A stretch of 64,000 nt of DNA from NCBI GenBank assembly GCA_025350325.1, contig JANXYB010000012.1, positions 1 through 64,000 on the forward strand, given 5' to 3'. How positions within the stretch are numbered: position 1 is the first letter of the stretch; the number at the start of each line of letters is the position of its first letter. Shown one piece after another: positions 62,305-64,000 of this stretch. Origin of the DNA: Acidobacteriaceae bacterium (lineage in GTDB: Bacteria > Acidobacteriota > Terriglobia > Terriglobales > Acidobacteriaceae). A program made the translations under genes and the position numbers. A model generated the notes under the pieces. It had not been told where the DNA came from and ran no database searches. It saw nothing but the letters and a program-made list of their open reading frames with translations.

Positions 62305-63381
62305 TTGAGTCCTAACAGGCCCCAAAAAGTAAAATTGAGTGATCTTGCGGCTACCCTGCAGGCAGGATTGCATCCGTTCAGGCCGCGTCGCGGGCTGACC
62401 AACGGCCATCTTCAAACCATTGTAGGCAATTATCTTGCGCGGCCACCATTCCGCTGCCCGTCGGTATCAGAGACTATCGAGGTAGACCCTGCCGATGGCA
62501 GTCGGGTGCTGTGTCATTGCGATTGGCAGCCGCAAACGGAGCGCGCCAGGCGGCTCACGGTCTTGCTGGTTCACGGCCTCGAGGGTTCATCGGATTCGCG
62601 CTATATTCGCGGCATCGCCGGACGCGCATGGGCAGCCGGATGCAACGTAATTCGCATGAACATGCGCAACTGCGGCAACACCGACGAACTGACGCCGACG
62701 CTCTATCACTCTGGCCTCTCGGGCGATGTAGGGGCGGTAATCGATCACTACGCAGCACTTTTTGCTCTTGAGCGGGTGGCATTGATGGGCTACTCCATGG
62801 GCGGCAATCTGGTGCTGAAACTGGCCGGAGAATGGGGAGAGCGGTCGCCTCTTTGCGCAGTTGCTGCGGTCTGCCCGGCAATTGATTTGGCTGCGGGTTC
62901 CGATGCTCTCCACGAACCTGCTAACCGCGTTTACGAATGGCACTTTCTCCGCAACCTGATGCGGCGATATCGCCGCAAGGCGGCACTCTATCCGCACATC
63001 TACAACGCGCGCAAAATCGGTACAGTGCGTTCACTGCGGCAATTCGATAATCAGATCGTCGCTCGCCATTGCGGATTTCGCGATGCGGACGACTACTATT
63101 ATCAAGCCGCAAGCGCTCGCGTGGTGGACAAGATTACTGTGCCAACGCTGATTTTGCGCGCTCTCGACGATCCCTTCATACGCATGCTGCCGGAGACGCG
63201 TGCAGCTCTTCTGGCCAACCCAAATATCCTGCTGGTTGAGACCCCCCATGGAGGCCATTGCGCCTATCTTTCAGAGGACGAGGGCGATGACATTCACTGG
63301 GCTGAGGCGACAGTGATGCGCTACCTGATGCAGTTTGCAGGTGAAGAGTCCGACCCTAATGATGAGACGGATGGAAGCTGA
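62305..63381 (+). CDS. YheT-type alpha/beta hydrolase
   Basis: A 358-residue cytoplasmic hydrolase. The N-terminus FRPRRGLTNGHLQTIVGNYL is characteristic of the YheT/embryogenesis-associated hydrolases. The oxyanion and nucleophile strand is LLVHGLEGSSDSRYI and GYSMGGNLVLKL (Ser in GYSMGG); the acid is Asp in LRALDDPFI, and the His is in TPHGGHCAYL. Family members cleave esters or amides of unknown identity. It uses TTG 62305; a later start is possible. The gene overlaps the following one by 23 bases. Confidence 0.88.
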   Translation: MSPNRPQKVKLSDLAATLQAGLHPFRPRRGLTNGHLQTIVGNYLARPPFRCPSVSETIEVDPADGSRVLCHCDWQPQTERARRLTVLLVHGLEGSSDSRYIRGIAGRAWAAGCNVIRMNMRNCGNTDELTPTLYHSGLSGDVGAVIDHYAALFALERVALMGYSMGGNLVLKLAGEWGERSPLCAVAAVCPAIDLAAGSDALHEPANRVYEWHFLRNLMRRYRRKAALYPHIYNARKIGTVRSLRQFDNQIVARHCGFRDADDYYYQAASARVVDKITVPTLILRALDDPFIRMLPETRAALLANPNILLVETPHGGHCAYLSEDEGDDIHWAEATVMRYLMQFAGEESDPNDETDGS

Positions 63382-63943
63382 TTGGGAGGTAGAGCTGGGC
63401 GGTGATGCTCCCGTGATTGAGGCCCATTGGTCTGGATGGGTAGATCTGCGCCTCCATCCAGAAAGGGCGAGCACGTTGCCCGAGGCCCAACAGCTGGATG
63501 GATTGGCTAAAGCTCTGGTGCGGTTGAACGCGAATCTTTCGCCGGTGTGGACTTCGAAGTGCGATGTTTGGGAAGTGGACGAAATTGATCCGGACGAACT
63601 CGATGCGCCGCTTGATAGCACGACCCATGCGATCGCGTGCTACATAGATATTCTGCCGAAGAGTGACACGCAATGGGAAGGCCAAGCTATGGTCGTTGCC
63701 GCTTGCAAGAGTCTTTGTTTGGGTTTGCGATCGGTTCCGCTGCGCTGCTGCCGCGTGGACCTGATCATTCGCCGAGCAGACATGACCGAGCGCGTCGAAG
63801 ACTTGGGCGTTACTGCGTACGTAACAGGTTGTGGAGCTTCGCCGGATGCGGCGCGTGCGGTGCTGCGATCGGCAATAGATATTCTTGCGGATGCTATTGC
63901 AGCATCTGGAGAGCTTGCTCAACAGGCTACGAAGTTACAATGA
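63359..63943 (+). CDS. Conserved hypothetical protein
   Basis: A 194-residue soluble protein with alternating strands and helices, acidic N-terminal half (VDEIDPDELDAP), and a Cys-rich middle (VAACKSLCLGLRSVPLRCC). I do not recognise it. The start at ATG 63359 overlaps the YheT-type gene and no good ribosome binding site is seen, so coupling to that gene is likely. It ends six bases before the tRNA-Arg gene. Confidence 0.6.
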   Translation: MMRRMEADWEVELGGDAPVIEAHWSGWVDLRLHPERASTLPEAQQLDGLAKALVRLNANLSPVWTSKCDVWEVDEIDPDELDAPLDSTTHAIACYIDILPKSDTQWEGQAMVVAACKSLCLGLRSVPLRCCRVDLIIRRADMTERVEDLGVTAYVTGCGASPDAARAVLRSAIDILADAIAASGELAQQATKLQ

Positions 63944-63949
63944 AGAGGC

Positions 63950-64000
63950 GGGCGAGTAGCTCAACTGGATAGAGCACCGGCCTTCTAAGCCGGGGGTTGT
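63950..64000 (+). tRNA. tRNA-Arg (anticodon TCT), cut by the window end
   Basis: The first 51 bases of a tRNA gene: 5' acceptor GGGCGAG, then TA, D-arm GCTCAACTGGATAGAGC and anticodon arm CCGGC-CTTCTAA-GCCGG, which gives TCT. The T-arm and 3' acceptor lie outside the window. Confidence 0.93.

Overview
The window reads as a stretch of ordinary chromosome from a soil-type member of the Acidobacteriota, probably class Terriglobia (subdivision 1). This is an inference from gene content: paired M16 peptidases beside glmU, hslVU, FG-GAP and TIGR03118-type secreted proteins, a CGNR-type regulator, an FN3-like lipoprotein, many DMT permeases, and GC-rich DNA with intergenic repeats built around GGCT-GA-AGCC palindromes. 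No rRNA, prophage, insertion sequence or CRISPR array is visible, and coding is dense on both strands.

Layout. Positions 1-1.1 kb hold no convincing gene but contain a 176-bp tandem repeat array. 1.1-5.2 kb carry small secreted and hypothetical genes, a methyltransferase, a second repeat array (43-bp unit) and an HD-GYP response regulator. 5.6-10.1 kb (minus strand) is an operon of a catalytic M16 peptidase, an inactive M16 partner and glmU. 10.2-13.7 kb has an amidohydrolase and the HslVU protease. 14-20.6 kb has a TIGR03118-type secreted protein, a VOC protein, two tandem paralogues of unknown function, transaldolase, an FAH-family enzyme and an FN3-like lipoprotein. 20.7-26.6 kb has a CGNR regulator divergent from an EamA permease, then two MFS permeases facing a glutaminase-less GlmS-like SIS protein, which looks like an amino-sugar uptake and use module. 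26.7-29.3 kb is a secreted FG-GAP gene split by a frameshift. 30.6-34.8 kb is the hydrogenase maturation set hypA-hypB-(DUF1801)-hypC-hypD-hypE, without hypF or hydrogenase subunits in view. 34.8-37.9 kb is a GH36-like enzyme with a TIM-barrel sugar isomerase. 38.2-49.8 kb has a histidine kinase, a PpiD-like chaperone, malQ, an ABC exporter, a GT87-type membrane protein and an amino-acid permease.

49.8-53.3 kb (minus strand) groups aroK, ctaB, a DUF420 protein, a small membrane protein and ssb. 53.4-56.1 kb has a methyltransferase, lptE and holA. 56.1-60.5 kb has a DMT permease, a periplasmic beta-rich protein followed by a PP2C phosphatase, and two paralogous single-domain response regulators. 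The last 3 kb carry tRNA-Pro, tRNA-His and the start of tRNA-Arg around a DUF4112 protein and a YheT-type hydrolase.

Most striking observations: (i) the two repeat arrays, different in period and sequence, are built on the same 20-nt hairpin template with compensatory G-C to A-T changes, suggesting one structured repeat family; (ii) near-identical FNR/CRP-like palindromes lie before hypC and before the tandem unknown paralogues; (iii) a secreted protein carries an 11-residue repeat reminiscent of group 3 LEA proteins. I found no clear new defence or mobile system.
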